Positions 1 through 7,030 of a stretch of 25,363 nt of DNA are shown here, in pieces. The position numbers were made by a program, and so were the translations under genes. Below the pieces are notes generated by a model. The model searched no databases and was not told where the DNA came from. It worked only from the letters and a program-made list of their open reading frames with translations. The stretch comes from Spirochaetaceae bacterium (GTDB lineage Bacteria > Spirochaetota > Spirochaetia > B11-G9), in contig DAOVSY010000005.1 of NCBI GenBank assembly GCA_030633365.1, positions 1-25,363 on the forward strand, in the 5' to 3' direction. Every line of letters begins with the position of its first letter. The stretch's first letter is position 1.

Positions 1-16
1 ATTTCGGGCACAATTA

Positions 17-1063
17 ATGAATGCATCTCTACGTCCTTCACTCTCGTATAAGGCTGTCCATGGAAGTGAGAAATCCGGTTTATATCGTATTTTTGGATCG
101 CTTCAGGCTATTCAGGATGATAATGTCTTATGGATTGCAAATGATGATGTCTCTGTAAGTCTTAGACTGGAAGGTCTCCCTTTATATATTCTTCCTTCTG
201 CAGCCAAAGGAAATCTTCAATTAAATTCAAATATGTACCCTGATGAGAGTCCTAAAAGAACATACTGGAGTTCAATTTTTGCTCTTCCGGAAAAGACCAG
301 CTTTTTTGTATCCGGAGAACTTGTTCACGAGGGTGGGCGTTCAAAGTTTAAAAACTCAAAAAAAAATCCACTATTGGTTATAATTTATGATAATGAAGAT
401 ACTGATTTTTACAGTCATGCCATTCTTTCCGGACGACAGCGTAATGAATATTGGAACTTATTAACTCCAGGAACACTTACGGCAGGATCATTTTCTTTAT
501 TCATATACTTCTACTTATTGATTCAGATCCCATATATGCATTTTGTTGCAGTAACAGCCTTAAGTTTTAGCCTTGTTCCTGTTCTTCCTTTTCTTCCTCC
601 AGGATTACTTTTTTATTATATTTACAGGCATTTTTGGAAAAAGGCCAGAATACTTCGGGCAGAACGTGATCTTTTAAAACTACCACTTAATTTTTTTGCT
701 GATAAGGGCGGACTACCACTAACTGATTCTGTGATTATTTCCGGAAGTGGCAAGTATAGGTGGTTTTTAAAAAAAAATCAGGATGAAGCTCTTGCGGTGT
801 TTAAAAATTCTGTATTAAGAAAATCTTCTCTTACAAGAACCAAAACAATAAGAAACGAATTTTATGTTTTTGGATCTGGAGAAAATGGAAAGGAAGATCC
901 TATGGCAGAATCTCTTGTTATTCAGGGTGATCCTAATATTTTATTCCTTGAATCTGCTAAGACTGCCCTGAGATATGAGATTTTTGCCATATTCTCTTTT
1001 AGTTTGGGATTTATAATGAACTTCCTAATTTTTCTTACCACTATTACTTTATTTATTAGATAG
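17..1063 (+). CDS. Membrane protein with GIDE-like soluble region; start may lie upstream of the window
   Basis: The reading frame is open from base 2 with no stop before the ATG at 17, and no Shine-Dalgarno is visible in the few upstream bases, so the true start may lie outside the window. Residues 1-150 are soluble. They include a VSGELV turn (98-103) and a GRQRNEYWN stretch (139-147) that recall the GIDE domain of bacterial relatives of mitochondrial MULAN; this is a resemblance by eye. Hydrophobic segments follow at about 155-172 and 176-203, then a basic cytoplasmic-looking loop (KKARILRAERD), a second soluble region of about 110 residues, and a C-terminal membrane helix at about 322-347. 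It ends 30 bp from the convergent helicase-like gene, with no hairpin between them. Function is unknown. Confidence 0.75.
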   Translation: MNASLRPSLSYKAVHGSEKSGLYRIFGSLQAIQDDNVLWIANDDVSVSLRLEGLPLYILPSAAKGNLQLNSNMYPDESPKRTYWSSIFALPEKTSFFVSGELVHEGGRSKFKNSKKNPLLVIIYDNEDTDFYSHAILSGRQRNEYWNLLTPGTLTAGSFSLFIYFYLLIQIPYMHFVAVTALSFSLVPVLPFLPPGLLFYYIYRHFWKKARILRAERDLLKLPLNFFADKGGLPLTDSVIISGSGKYRWFLKKNQDEALAVFKNSVLRKSSLTRTKTIRNEFYVFGSGENGKEDPMAESLVIQGDPNILFLESAKTALRYEIFAIFSFSLGFIMNFLIFLTTITLFIR

Positions 1064-1093
1064 AAAGTAATTTAGAGTTATTTTCAATGTAGA

Positions 1094-2194
1094 TTAAGTT
1101 CTTTTTTTTGCAAAATCAACAGAAATTTTTCGTCCTCTGTATTCCATTCCATTCATCTGTTCTACTGCTTTTTTACTTAGTTTTTCGTTTAAGTCGATAA
1201 AAGAATAATTATCAAGCACTTTTATAGGACCTATCTCTGTAGATTTTATGTCCAGAGCTTTTTGGAATAGTTTTAAAAGGTCTCTGGGGTGGACTTTTCT
1301 TCTTCTTCCAATACTGACAAAAAGAGTTGCCATATTACCAGTAGGAACTTTCCTGGTAGATTTGAAGGAAGATCCTTCTGTTCCCATTAGAAGTTTTGCA
1401 GCAAAATAGGATCTTAGAAATATTGGAACATTTTTTTTAAAAATCTTTCTATATTCTGCAATATCATCCGGATTTGCCTTTATTTCCTGTATAATAGTTT
1501 TAATTCTTAGTTCTAATTTTTCCTTATCCACTGATGAATCTCCTTGAGTGATAATATCTAATTTTTCTCTGTCTGTATACAGTAGCAGTTTGGGGCGATT
1601 AAGGATTTTCCCAAATTTTTCTATTTGAGAATCTTTGTTAACATATATTTGAATTTGAGTTTTTTTATTAATTTTAGATAAAATAAAAAGAATATTTTGT
1701 TCAAAGCCTGATTGACTGGGTTTTTCCGGGACCTCAATTATTAAAGTATCAATATTATCAAGTATAAGATTGTTTCTTCGGATATGATCAATTATCCTGC
1801 TTGTACTGCCGACAATAATATTAGGGTTCTTATTGAATTTAGGAATATCAAAACCAGGATTTTTATCACTATCCAGGGCAATAAGAGAAGATTTAAAATT
1901 ATTTGATTTGTTGATAAGTTGATAATTATTTTCTATATTACTAACCGAGGATAGAGAGTCTGTCAGAATAAGAGCATATGGTGATTTATTATTTTGAAAT
2001 TGTCTTATAAGCAAAGGCAACAGGAAAGTATTTACTATCCCATTGGCTTTCTGTGTTTCAGCAATTAGATTTCGGCCGGAAAATATTGCCGGGAATACTT
2101 GTTTCTGGAAAGGAGTTGGATTTTTAAATCCACTCACCTGCAGGGCTGAAATTACAGATTCCATTTTTTTCTGATGCCTGAATTGGTGTAACAA
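1094..2194 (-). CDS. Degenerate DEAD-box-like protein with C-terminal DbpA-type RNA-binding domain
   Basis: The protein has one RecA-like domain followed by a DbpA-type RRM, about 366 residues. The N-terminal part keeps a Q-motif-like GFKNPTPFQ and the downstream FLLPLL strand of DEAD-box helicases. The ATP-binding motif I (usually AxTGSGKT) reads AETQKANGI, motif II (DEAD) reads EVPE, the TPGR motif reads STSR, and no SAT motif is visible. There is no second RecA domain: a linker of about 100 residues leads to the RRM, which begins near TLFVSIGRRRKVHP and ends with GRKISVDFAKKR. It is therefore probably an RNA-binding, non-catalytic protein, perhaps acting on rRNA, since DbpA RRMs bind 23S rRNA. 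I chose the TTG at 2194 because AGGA lies seven bases upstream and a good promoter precedes it. An ATG at 2164 and a TTG at 2305 are alternatives. Confidence 0.75.
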   Translation of the reverse strand: MLHQFRHQKKMESVISALQVSGFKNPTPFQKQVFPAIFSGRNLIAETQKANGIVNTFLLPLLIRQFQNNKSPYALILTDSLSSVSNIENNYQLINKSNNFKSSLIALDSDKNPGFDIPKFNKNPNIIVGSTSRIIDHIRRNNLILDNIDTLIIEVPEKPSQSGFEQNILFILSKINKKTQIQIYVNKDSQIEKFGKILNRPKLLLYTDREKLDIITQGDSSVDKEKLELRIKTIIQEIKANPDDIAEYRKIFKKNVPIFLRSYFAAKLLMGTEGSSFKSTRKVPTGNMATLFVSIGRRRKVHPRDLLKLFQKALDIKSTEIGPIKVLDNYSFIDLNEKLSKKAVEQMNGMEYRGRKISVDFAKKRT

Positions 2195-2225
2195 ACTAAT
2201 ATCCTGCCTGATTTTTTCTAATATA

Positions 2226-2254
2226 AGGATATCTTTAGAGTTAATTTTTGTCAA
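2226..2254 (-). promoter_or_regulatory. Predicted sigma-70-type promoter for the helicase-like gene
   Basis: On the minus strand a perfect -35 TTGACA (2249-2254) is separated by 17 bases from TATCCT (2226-2231). Transcription would begin near 2219, about 25 bases before the TTG start at 2194. This promoter would exclude the longer reading frame beginning at 2305. Confidence 0.5.
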
Positions 2255-2265
2255 GAAATTGGTAG

Positions 2266-2301
2266 ATAGGCTGGTAGGAAGCAAGCTTCCTACTCTCCTA
2301 T
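2266..2301. repeat. GTAG-type palindrome between the helicase-like gene and ompA-like gene
   Basis: Inner arms GTAGGAAGC (2274-2282) and GCTTCCTAC (2285-2293) are perfectly complementary around AA. A 3-base internal loop separates them from outer arms ATAGG (2266-2270) and CCTAT (2297-2301). The structure ends eight bases before the AAGGAG ribosome-binding site of the OmpA-like gene, so it would fold in that mRNA leader if transcription starts upstream. No T-run follows it. Its GTAG-purine arm matches two other palindromes in the window. Confidence 0.75.
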
Positions 2302-2321
2302 GCAACCTAAGGAGTATTAGA

Positions 2322-3521
2322 GTGAAGAAAATATTAATTATTTTATGCTTATTTCTTATTTCAGTATCTTTATATTCAGAAGTTTTTACCTATAAGTATA
2401 GTCAGGGAGAGAAGTATAAAATTGTATCTGTGGTAGATGAAAATATGTACCTTGATGGTATTTTTCATCATCAGGCAAGAATCTTAAGTAAAATTTCTGT
2501 AGAAATTATAAAATCCTTTGATGATGGCAGTGGAGAAATTGAGGCAAATTATTCAATTTCTGAAGAACGAAGCGGCAATGTGCAGGTTTATGCTTTAGCT
2601 CAGGAATATTACTCTTCATTTAGTAGAGACAAAACTGGTTTAATTGATATTCATCCCTCATATTTTATGCCTGTTGTCAGAAATGTTCCTCTATTTGATG
2701 GTAAGGATTATAAACCTGGAGATACATGGGAGATGGAAGGGTATGAAGTTCATGATCTAAGAGCAGTATATGGTATAGAAGAAGGTTTTAGTTTTCCAAT
2801 AAAAGTTAAATATAAATACCTTGGAAAAGGTGAAAAAGATGGAAGTGAATATGATATAATTTCCATCTTTTATTCAATTTCAGAACGTAGTTCTGATTAT
2901 TATTCACAATACCCAATATATCCTGTTAAAATAACAGGATATTCTGATCAAACTTTGTATTGGGATAATAGTGTTGGCAGACCATATGCATATGAAGAGG
3001 AATTCAGCATCCAGTTTAATCTTTCCAATGGAAGAATTAATGAATTTACTGGTACAGCAGGTGCAAAGGTAACAGAGTCTGAACTGATGGATAAAAATGC
3101 TATTGCAAACAGGATTAAAGAAAGACTGGAAAAAGAAAGGCTTGAAAATGCAGTCGTAAATATTGATGAAAATGGAGTAACAATTATTCTTGGAAGTATA
3201 AATTTTGGTGCTGATTCTTCGGAATTGAGCTTTGCAGAAAAAAAGAAATTGGATGTAATAGTTGATATTTTAAAGAACTATCCCGAAAGAGATGTTCTTA
3301 TTGCAGGTCATACTGCTTTTGCCGGAACAGCTGTTGGTCGTCTGGAGTTATCAAAGCAAAGAGCTTCTATGGTTGCCGAATACTTTTTTACTGAAGGAGC
3401 AAAGAGAAGAGATCAGCTTTTAATAATTGGAAAAGGAGCAACAGACCCAGTGGCAGATAACAGCACTGTGGAAGGAATGACTTTAAACAGACGGGTTGAA
3501 ATAACAATTGTCGAGAATTAA
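2322..3521 (+). CDS. OmpA-family outer-membrane/peptidoglycan-linking protein
   Basis: The start is the GTG at 2322, seven bases after an AGGAG. It gives a signal peptide (MKKILIILCLFLISVSLYS) with probable cleavage before Glu20; frame upstream of it lacks a ribosome-binding site. Residues 20-280 form a soluble N-terminal domain of the type found in spirochaete OmpA-like proteins, including a motif around MPVVRNVPLFDG and HDLRAVYGI. The last 115 residues are an OmpA C-terminal peptidoglycan-binding domain: a SINFGADSSELS strand, IAGHTAFAGT, LSKQRASMVAEYF and the closing NRRVEITI. There is no convincing lipobox, because the only early Cys is at residue 9 inside the hydrophobic core. It probably tethers the outer membrane to peptidoglycan. 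The next gene follows after 26 bp and is probably co-transcribed. Confidence 0.88.
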   Translation: MKKILIILCLFLISVSLYSEVFTYKYSQGEKYKIVSVVDENMYLDGIFHHQARILSKISVEIIKSFDDGSGEIEANYSISEERSGNVQVYALAQEYYSSFSRDKTGLIDIHPSYFMPVVRNVPLFDGKDYKPGDTWEMEGYEVHDLRAVYGIEEGFSFPIKVKYKYLGKGEKDGSEYDIISIFYSISERSSDYYSQYPIYPVKITGYSDQTLYWDNSVGRPYAYEEEFSIQFNLSNGRINEFTGTAGAKVTESELMDKNAIANRIKERLEKERLENAVVNIDENGVTIILGSINFGADSSELSFAEKKKLDVIVDILKNYPERDVLIAGHTAFAGTAVGRLELSKQRASMVAEYFFTEGAKRRDQLLIIGKGATDPVADNSTVEGMTLNRRVEITIVEN

Positions 3522-3547
3522 AAATTACAAAGGCAGGTAGAGATAAA

Positions 3548-3949
3548 ATGGGAGCATCTGTAGTTTTATATAGAGGAATTGAGAAAACGATTAATAAGCA
3601 GGATATTAATCTTGAAGAACAGAAAGATATTATTGTTGATCTTTTTATAAAATCCGGATTTATGCTTCCTGAGGATCTAATGGAAGATCTTTATCAGTTT
3701 TATCTGGATACCGGGACAGGTTCTGGTAGTAGTATTATTTCCAAACCAGATCAGCTGAGGGAACTTGCATATCATCTGGTTGATGTTATTGATCTTTTTG
3801 ACATGGATTATGATGAAAAAAAAGACCCATTAGTTGTAGAAGAGTGGGTAACTATTAAAAACCTGTTTTCAAATTATGCTGATGATATTGATGATGAACT
3901 GTTAACATATATTATGCAGTTTGCCATAGAAAAAGGGGCATTCCGGTAG
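3548..3949 (+). CDS. Small acidic protein of unknown function
   Basis: This is a 133-residue, strongly acidic, predicted helical protein without signal peptide, membrane helix or cysteine. I do not recognise the family. It lies 26 bp after the OmpA-like gene on the same strand and begins at ATG 3548, with a weak AGGTAGAGA upstream. A Gly/Ser-rich turn (TGTGSGSS) splits two helical halves, and the centre carries DLFDMDYDEKKDP. Its last codons (Phe, Arg, stop) lie inside the 3941-3979 palindrome, and its TAG stop is the TAG of the palindrome's GTAG arm. The original C-terminus may therefore have been different. Confidence 0.75.
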   Translation: MGASVVLYRGIEKTINKQDINLEEQKDIIVDLFIKSGFMLPEDLMEDLYQFYLDTGTGSGSSIISKPDQLRELAYHLVDVIDLFDMDYDEKKDPLVVEEWVTIKNLFSNYADDIDDELLTYIMQFAIEKGAFR

Positions 3950-3979
3950 GGAACGGTTTTAAACCGTTCCCTACCGGAA
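3941..3979. repeat. 39-base near-perfect palindrome (GTAG type) between convergent genes
   Basis: The 19-base arm TTCCGGTAGGGAACGGTTT (3941-3959) is exactly complementary to 3961-3979, with a single T at the centre. It starts inside the small acidic gene, supplies that gene's stop codon, and ends one base before the stop codon of the convergent uracil-DNA glycosylase. It could act as a bidirectional terminator by stem alone, but neither side has a run of T. The GTAGGGA arm relates it to the palindromes at 2266-2301 and 12007-12049. Confidence 0.9.
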
Positions 3980-3980
3980 A

Positions 3981-4718
3981 TCACGACCATATTCCCTGTT
4001 CCATTAATTGTTTTGTTACAGCCTCTGACCATCCTCTGTTTGCATGGGGGTTTGCCGGGCTTGGGTGCAGAATTGCAGATATTTTATATTTGTCACTGTT
4101 TTCCATAGTTTCTACAACTCTTTTGAAATTTTTTTCTGCATATTTGCCAACGCCCACTAAAAATTCCGGATCCATAATTGTAATTACTTTTCTAAGATGA
4201 TCATCACATATTTCTGTTAAAGGGTCTCTTTCTTTTGCAGGTAGTTTATCCGGAGTAAGATTTTTTCCACTTTCTTCCATAAACACCAGTGGGCAGTAGT
4301 TTTCAACATAATGATTCTGGAAAAAAGCTGCTGCTGTTTTATATCTTTCTTCCATTAACCCCCATAATCTTCTTCCACTTACTTCGCTTCTGGGGCAGTC
4401 CCATCCCTGTATTGGTCGTTTTGGGTGTGAACTTTCCGGTTGAAAGATATTACCTTCTATTTTTAACCAGTTTTTACTATATGTTAGTTCTCCAAATGGA
4501 ATACCAGTCTGAGCCATTCCCCATGGGCCTGGATTCATACCAAGAAAGAGAACTTTCTTTCTCCCTGTACCATATTTCTTAATATAATCCAGATGGGTTT
4601 CTTTTGCATAAATAAGAGGGTTGTATACGTGGTGTACTTTACCCTCAAAGATTAGTTTATCTGTTTCTGTTGCAAGTATTTCTGTTGCTTCAAGAAGCTG
4701 TTTGATTTCATAGTTCAT
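3981..4718 (-). CDS. SMUG1-type (family 3) uracil-DNA glycosylase
   Basis: The enzyme removes uracil and oxidised pyrimidines such as hydroxymethyluracil from DNA in base-excision repair. The 245-residue protein carries the two diagnostic SMUG1 motifs: GMNPGPWGM (60-68), whose Asn62 matches the catalytic Asn, and HPSPANPHANRGW (218-230), whose His218 matches the second active-site residue. The region NYCPLVFMEESGKNLTPD (about 140-157) also fits SMUG1. There is no signal peptide, so it acts in the cytoplasm. The ATG at 4718 has GAGGG upstream at normal spacing. It stands alone on its strand with its own predicted promoter and ends against the palindrome shared with the small acidic gene. Confidence 0.92.
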   Translation of the reverse strand: MNYEIKQLLEATEILATETDKLIFEGKVHHVYNPLIYAKETHLDYIKKYGTGRKKVLFLGMNPGPWGMAQTGIPFGELTYSKNWLKIEGNIFQPESSHPKRPIQGWDCPRSEVSGRRLWGLMEERYKTAAAFFQNHYVENYCPLVFMEESGKNLTPDKLPAKERDPLTEICDDHLRKVITIMDPEFLVGVGKYAEKNFKRVVETMENSDKYKISAILHPSPANPHANRGWSEAVTKQLMEQGIWS

Positions 4719-4749
4719 ATGATGTCCCTCTGGTAAATTGAATAATACT

Positions 4750-4779
4750 AATATACAAAAGATAATAAATGGGGATCAA
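4750..4779 (-). promoter_or_regulatory. Predicted promoter for the uracil-DNA glycosylase gene
   Basis: On the minus strand, -35 TTGATC (4774-4779) and -10 TATATT (4750-4755) are separated by 18 bases. The predicted leader is about 25-27 bases and contains the GAGGG ribosome-binding site. Confidence 0.4.
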
Positions 4780-4827
4780 TATTTAATGATCGAATAATAT
4801 GAAATAGATAATAATTTTTAATTATAC

Positions 4828-4861
4828 TTGCGGTTTTAAAGATTAGTGTTATACTAATCTT
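4828..4861 (+). promoter_or_regulatory. Predicted promoter with embedded inverted repeat upstream of the AIM24-family gene
   Basis: -35 TTGCGG (4828-4833) lies 16 bases from -10 TATACT (4850-4855). A perfect 9-base inverted repeat, AAGATTAGT (4839-4847) and ACTAATCTT (4853-4861) around GTTAT, covers the -10. It is placed as an operator would be. The predicted start near 4862 leaves only about 12 bases of leader, containing GGGGGA. Confidence 0.5.
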
Positions 4862-4873
4862 AGGGGGAATGTT

Positions 4874-5548
4874 ATGGATTTTAAAATTGAAAATTCGCCG
4901 GTTTTTACTACGTTGACTGTTTCACTTCAGGTAGGCGAGTCATTTAAAGCAGAAGCTGGAGCTATGGTTTCAATGAGTCCTGGTATAGAACTCAAATCAA
5001 AGAAACAGGGGAAAGGACTTGGGGGTATGCTGAAAGCAGCTGTTGGTGGAGAAGGTTTATTTTCTTCAGTTTTTACTGCAGCCAGTGGTGCTGGAGAGGT
5101 CGTAATTGCTCCTTCCAGCCCGGGGGATATTATAGGTTTCGATATGTCTGGTAATACTATTCTAGCTCAGAGTGGTGCTTATTTAGCAGGAACTGAAGGG
5201 CTTGAATTATCCACTCAGGGTTCGTTTAAAGCTATGATCTCTGGAGAGGGACTTTTTCTTCAGAAAATAACTGGAAATGGTAAAGTTTATCTAAACTCTT
5301 ATGGTGCCGTTTATGTAAGAGAATTAGCCGCTGGAGAGCATTATATTCTTGATACAGGTCATCTTGTAGCATATGAGGATTCAGCCAGTTATACGTTAAA
5401 AAAGGCTGCAAAGGGACTATTTTCAACTCTGGCTTCCGGTGAAGGGCTTGTTTGTGATTTTACAGGGCCTGGTAAACTTTGGATGCAGACTCGTAATCTT
5501 AAAGGGTTTGCAAGTCTTATTGCAAACTTAATGCCAAAGAAGAGCTGA
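4874..5548 (+). CDS. AIM24 / TIGR00266-family protein
   Basis: This 224-residue protein resembles the AIM24 family along its length. It opens with a strand ending at GESFKAEAGAMVSMSPGIEL and carries the repeated glycine-rich blocks typical of the family: GGEGLFSSVFTA, GEGLFLQKITGNGKVYLNSYG and GEGLVCDFTGPGKLWMQTRN. Members are predicted beta-sandwich proteins; the yeast homologue is mitochondrial, and the bacterial role is unknown. There is no signal peptide or membrane helix. The ATG at 4874 has GGGGGA upstream. The gene is monocistronic, with an inverted repeat across its predicted -10, so it may be regulated by a repressor. It ends 71 bp from the convergent gene without an obvious terminator. 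Confidence 0.88.
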   Translation: MDFKIENSPVFTTLTVSLQVGESFKAEAGAMVSMSPGIELKSKKQGKGLGGMLKAAVGGEGLFSSVFTAASGAGEVVIAPSSPGDIIGFDMSGNTILAQSGAYLAGTEGLELSTQGSFKAMISGEGLFLQKITGNGKVYLNSYGAVYVRELAAGEHYILDTGHLVAYEDSASYTLKKAAKGLFSTLASGEGLVCDFTGPGKLWMQTRNLKGFASLIANLMPKKS

Positions 5549-5619
5549 ACAACCTTAATATAAGTTGATACATCCTCATAAAATCTGTTTCAGGTTATTA
5601 TGGGGATTGTTTCTCTTAA

Positions 5620-6219
5620 CTATCTTATTCCTAAATTTATATAACCACAAATTTGGTCTACAGGTCCTCTGAACATGTCTGAATGAATTAGTTTTAGCCC
5701 TAATCCAGGGATTAGATTTTTTTTGCTTAATTTTAGTGTATCAAATAAGTAGCCTATATTAAGAGAGATGCCAGGTCCAAATTCTACGCTTCCAATATAA
5801 TCAAGCTTTGTATTTGGTATTAGCATAGATAATCCTGCATCTATTCCCAGGGTTAATCCTTTTTGAAAAGGCATGTATTGAAATCCACCTGATAACATTA
5901 TTGTATAAACCTGAAATGAGTCAGGTGATGAACTAAATATGTCAATTCCAGTTGTAAGCGAAACAACCCATGCTGATTTTTCGGACATTTTTTTACCATA
6001 TAAAAAATCCATGCTAATTGGGAATCTAAAAAGAGATTCACTATCCATTGTATCTACAGTTGATTCAATTGTTGGAAAATAAAATGAATATGCAGAGCCT
6101 ATGCTGAATTGGAAAATATAATTTTTAGATTCATTGGATGCAGTATTTATTTCTTCCTGTGAATAAATAAAACCTGTACAAAGAATAATTAGAAGAAATG
6201 AAAGAAAATATCTTCGCAT
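5620..6219 (-). CDS. Secreted, probable outer-membrane beta-barrel protein
   Basis: A 199-residue protein with a clear N-terminal signal peptide (MRRYFLSFLLIILCTGFIYS, cleavage probably before Gln21). The mature part alternates hydrophobic and polar residues with many aromatic and glycine residues (GSAYSFYFP, SLTTGIDIFS, IMLSGGFQYMPF, GLTLGIDAGLSML, FGPGISLNIGYLF). It ends in a strand (GYINLGIR) as small outer-membrane barrels often do, although the final residue is Arg rather than an aromatic one. I do not recognise a family. The start ATG 6219 has GGAG nine bases upstream. It is transcribed toward the AIM24 gene and stands alone on its strand. Confidence 0.75.
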   Translation of the reverse strand: MRRYFLSFLLIILCTGFIYSQEEINTASNESKNYIFQFSIGSAYSFYFPTIESTVDTMDSESLFRFPISMDFLYGKKMSEKSAWVVSLTTGIDIFSSSPDSFQVYTIMLSGGFQYMPFQKGLTLGIDAGLSMLIPNTKLDYIGSVEFGPGISLNIGYLFDTLKLSKKNLIPGLGLKLIHSDMFRGPVDQICGYINLGIR

Positions 6220-6332
6220 TTTTTAACTCCGGGTCAATTAGAATAGAGAACTAAATACTCTGCATATATTCTATCATGTACTATCCTGCCTATCAATAAT
6301 ATAGAATACTTAATACTGGTTGCAATAAATGT

Positions 6333-6361
6333 TTGTGTTTGATGGCGTTATGTGGTATCAT
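6333..6361 (+). promoter_or_regulatory. Predicted extended -10 promoter for the toxin-antitoxin pair
   Basis: TTGTGT (6333-6338) is followed after 17 bases by TATCAT (6356-6361), preceded by TGG, an extended -10. The predicted start near 6368 gives a leader of about 15 bases that begins just before the AAGGGGGA ribosome-binding site of the antitoxin gene. Confidence 0.45.
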
Positions 6362-6382
6362 TTTAATAATAAGGGGGACAAT

Positions 6383-6631
6383 ATGCATACTTTGAATATA
6401 AGAGGAATTGGTGATTCTCTTTATTCCAGGATTAAACTGGAATCTAAGAACAAAGGACTAAGTATAAATAAATTCCTTGTTGCTGCCATTTCAGGGCTTT
6501 TCAGTGAAAAGGATGTATTGGAATATCATGATATGGATGATCTTTTTGGAACCTGGACAAGAGAGGAATACGATGAAGTTGACAATGTGGTAGCAGAATC
6601 CAGGGTTATTGATGATGAGCTTTGGAACTAG
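6383..6631 (+). CDS. Ribbon-helix-helix-type antitoxin of a VapBC-like pair
   Basis: The 82-residue protein starts at ATG 6383, which follows a strong AAGGGGGA; the upstream in-frame ATG at 6329 has no ribosome-binding site. Residues 1-40 (a short TLNIRGIG beta strand, then two helices around LYSRIKLESKNKGLSINKFLVAAISGLF) match the ribbon-helix-helix DNA-binding fold of FitA/VapB-type antitoxins. The acidic C-terminal half (DDLFGTWTREEYDEVD) would wrap the toxin's active site. Three bases separate it from the PIN-domain gene, which fits a toxin-antitoxin operon. Such antitoxins bind their own promoter and neutralise the toxin. Confidence 0.78.
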   Translation: MHTLNIRGIGDSLYSRIKLESKNKGLSINKFLVAAISGLFSEKDVLEYHDMDDLFGTWTREEYDEVDNVVAESRVIDDELWN

Positions 6632-6634
6632 AAA

Positions 6635-7030
6635 TTGAAAAAAATATTTATAGATACCAATATTTACAGTAATGCAATGAAAGGTAATGAAGGCTCCATA
6701 AAGATTATTAGAACTTATGAAAAGATATTAATTTCTCCTGTAGTAATTGGTGAACTTCTGGCAGGATTTAGACGAGGGAATTTAGAAGATAAAAACAGGC
6801 GGCAATTAAAGGATTTTCTTTCCAGAAACAGAGTTGTAACAGTTTCTATTTCATCGGACACTTCTGAATTTTACAGCTTTATTCTAAATGAACTAAAAAA
6901 ACAGGGAACACCAATCCCTGTTAACGATATCTGGATTGCCGCTTCTGTTATGGAACATGGTGCAGGTATTGCTACTTATGACAGTCATTTTAACAATATA
7001 AAGGGTTTGATGATAATTACACCTTCTTAA
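6635..7030 (+). CDS. vapC: PIN-domain ribonuclease toxin (VapC-like)
   Basis: This 131-residue PIN-domain protein contains all four conserved acidic residues in order: Asp7 in KKIFIDTNIY, Glu40 in VVIGELLAGF, Asp98 in NDIWIAA and Asp116 in ATYDSHF. It is therefore expected to be an active Mg2+-dependent endoribonuclease; VapC toxins usually cut tRNA or rRNA. Translation begins at a TTG three bases after the antitoxin stop, with no good ribosome-binding site. That fits coupled, low-level synthesis relative to the antitoxin. The 3' end overlaps the convergent methyltransferase gene by 14 bp. The RNA target cannot be read from the sequence. Confidence 0.87.
   Translation: MKKIFIDTNIYSNAMKGNEGSIKIIRTYEKILISPVVIGELLAGFRRGNLEDKNRRQLKDFLSRNRVVTVSISSDTSEFYSFILNELKKQGTPIPVNDIWIAASVMEHGAGIATYDSHFNNIKGLMIITPS

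Noticed and set aside
2259..2321. Longer start of the OmpA-like protein at 2259
   Set aside because: It would place about 20 polar residues before the signal peptide and translate through a hairpin. The GTG at 2322 has AGGAG and a clean signal peptide.
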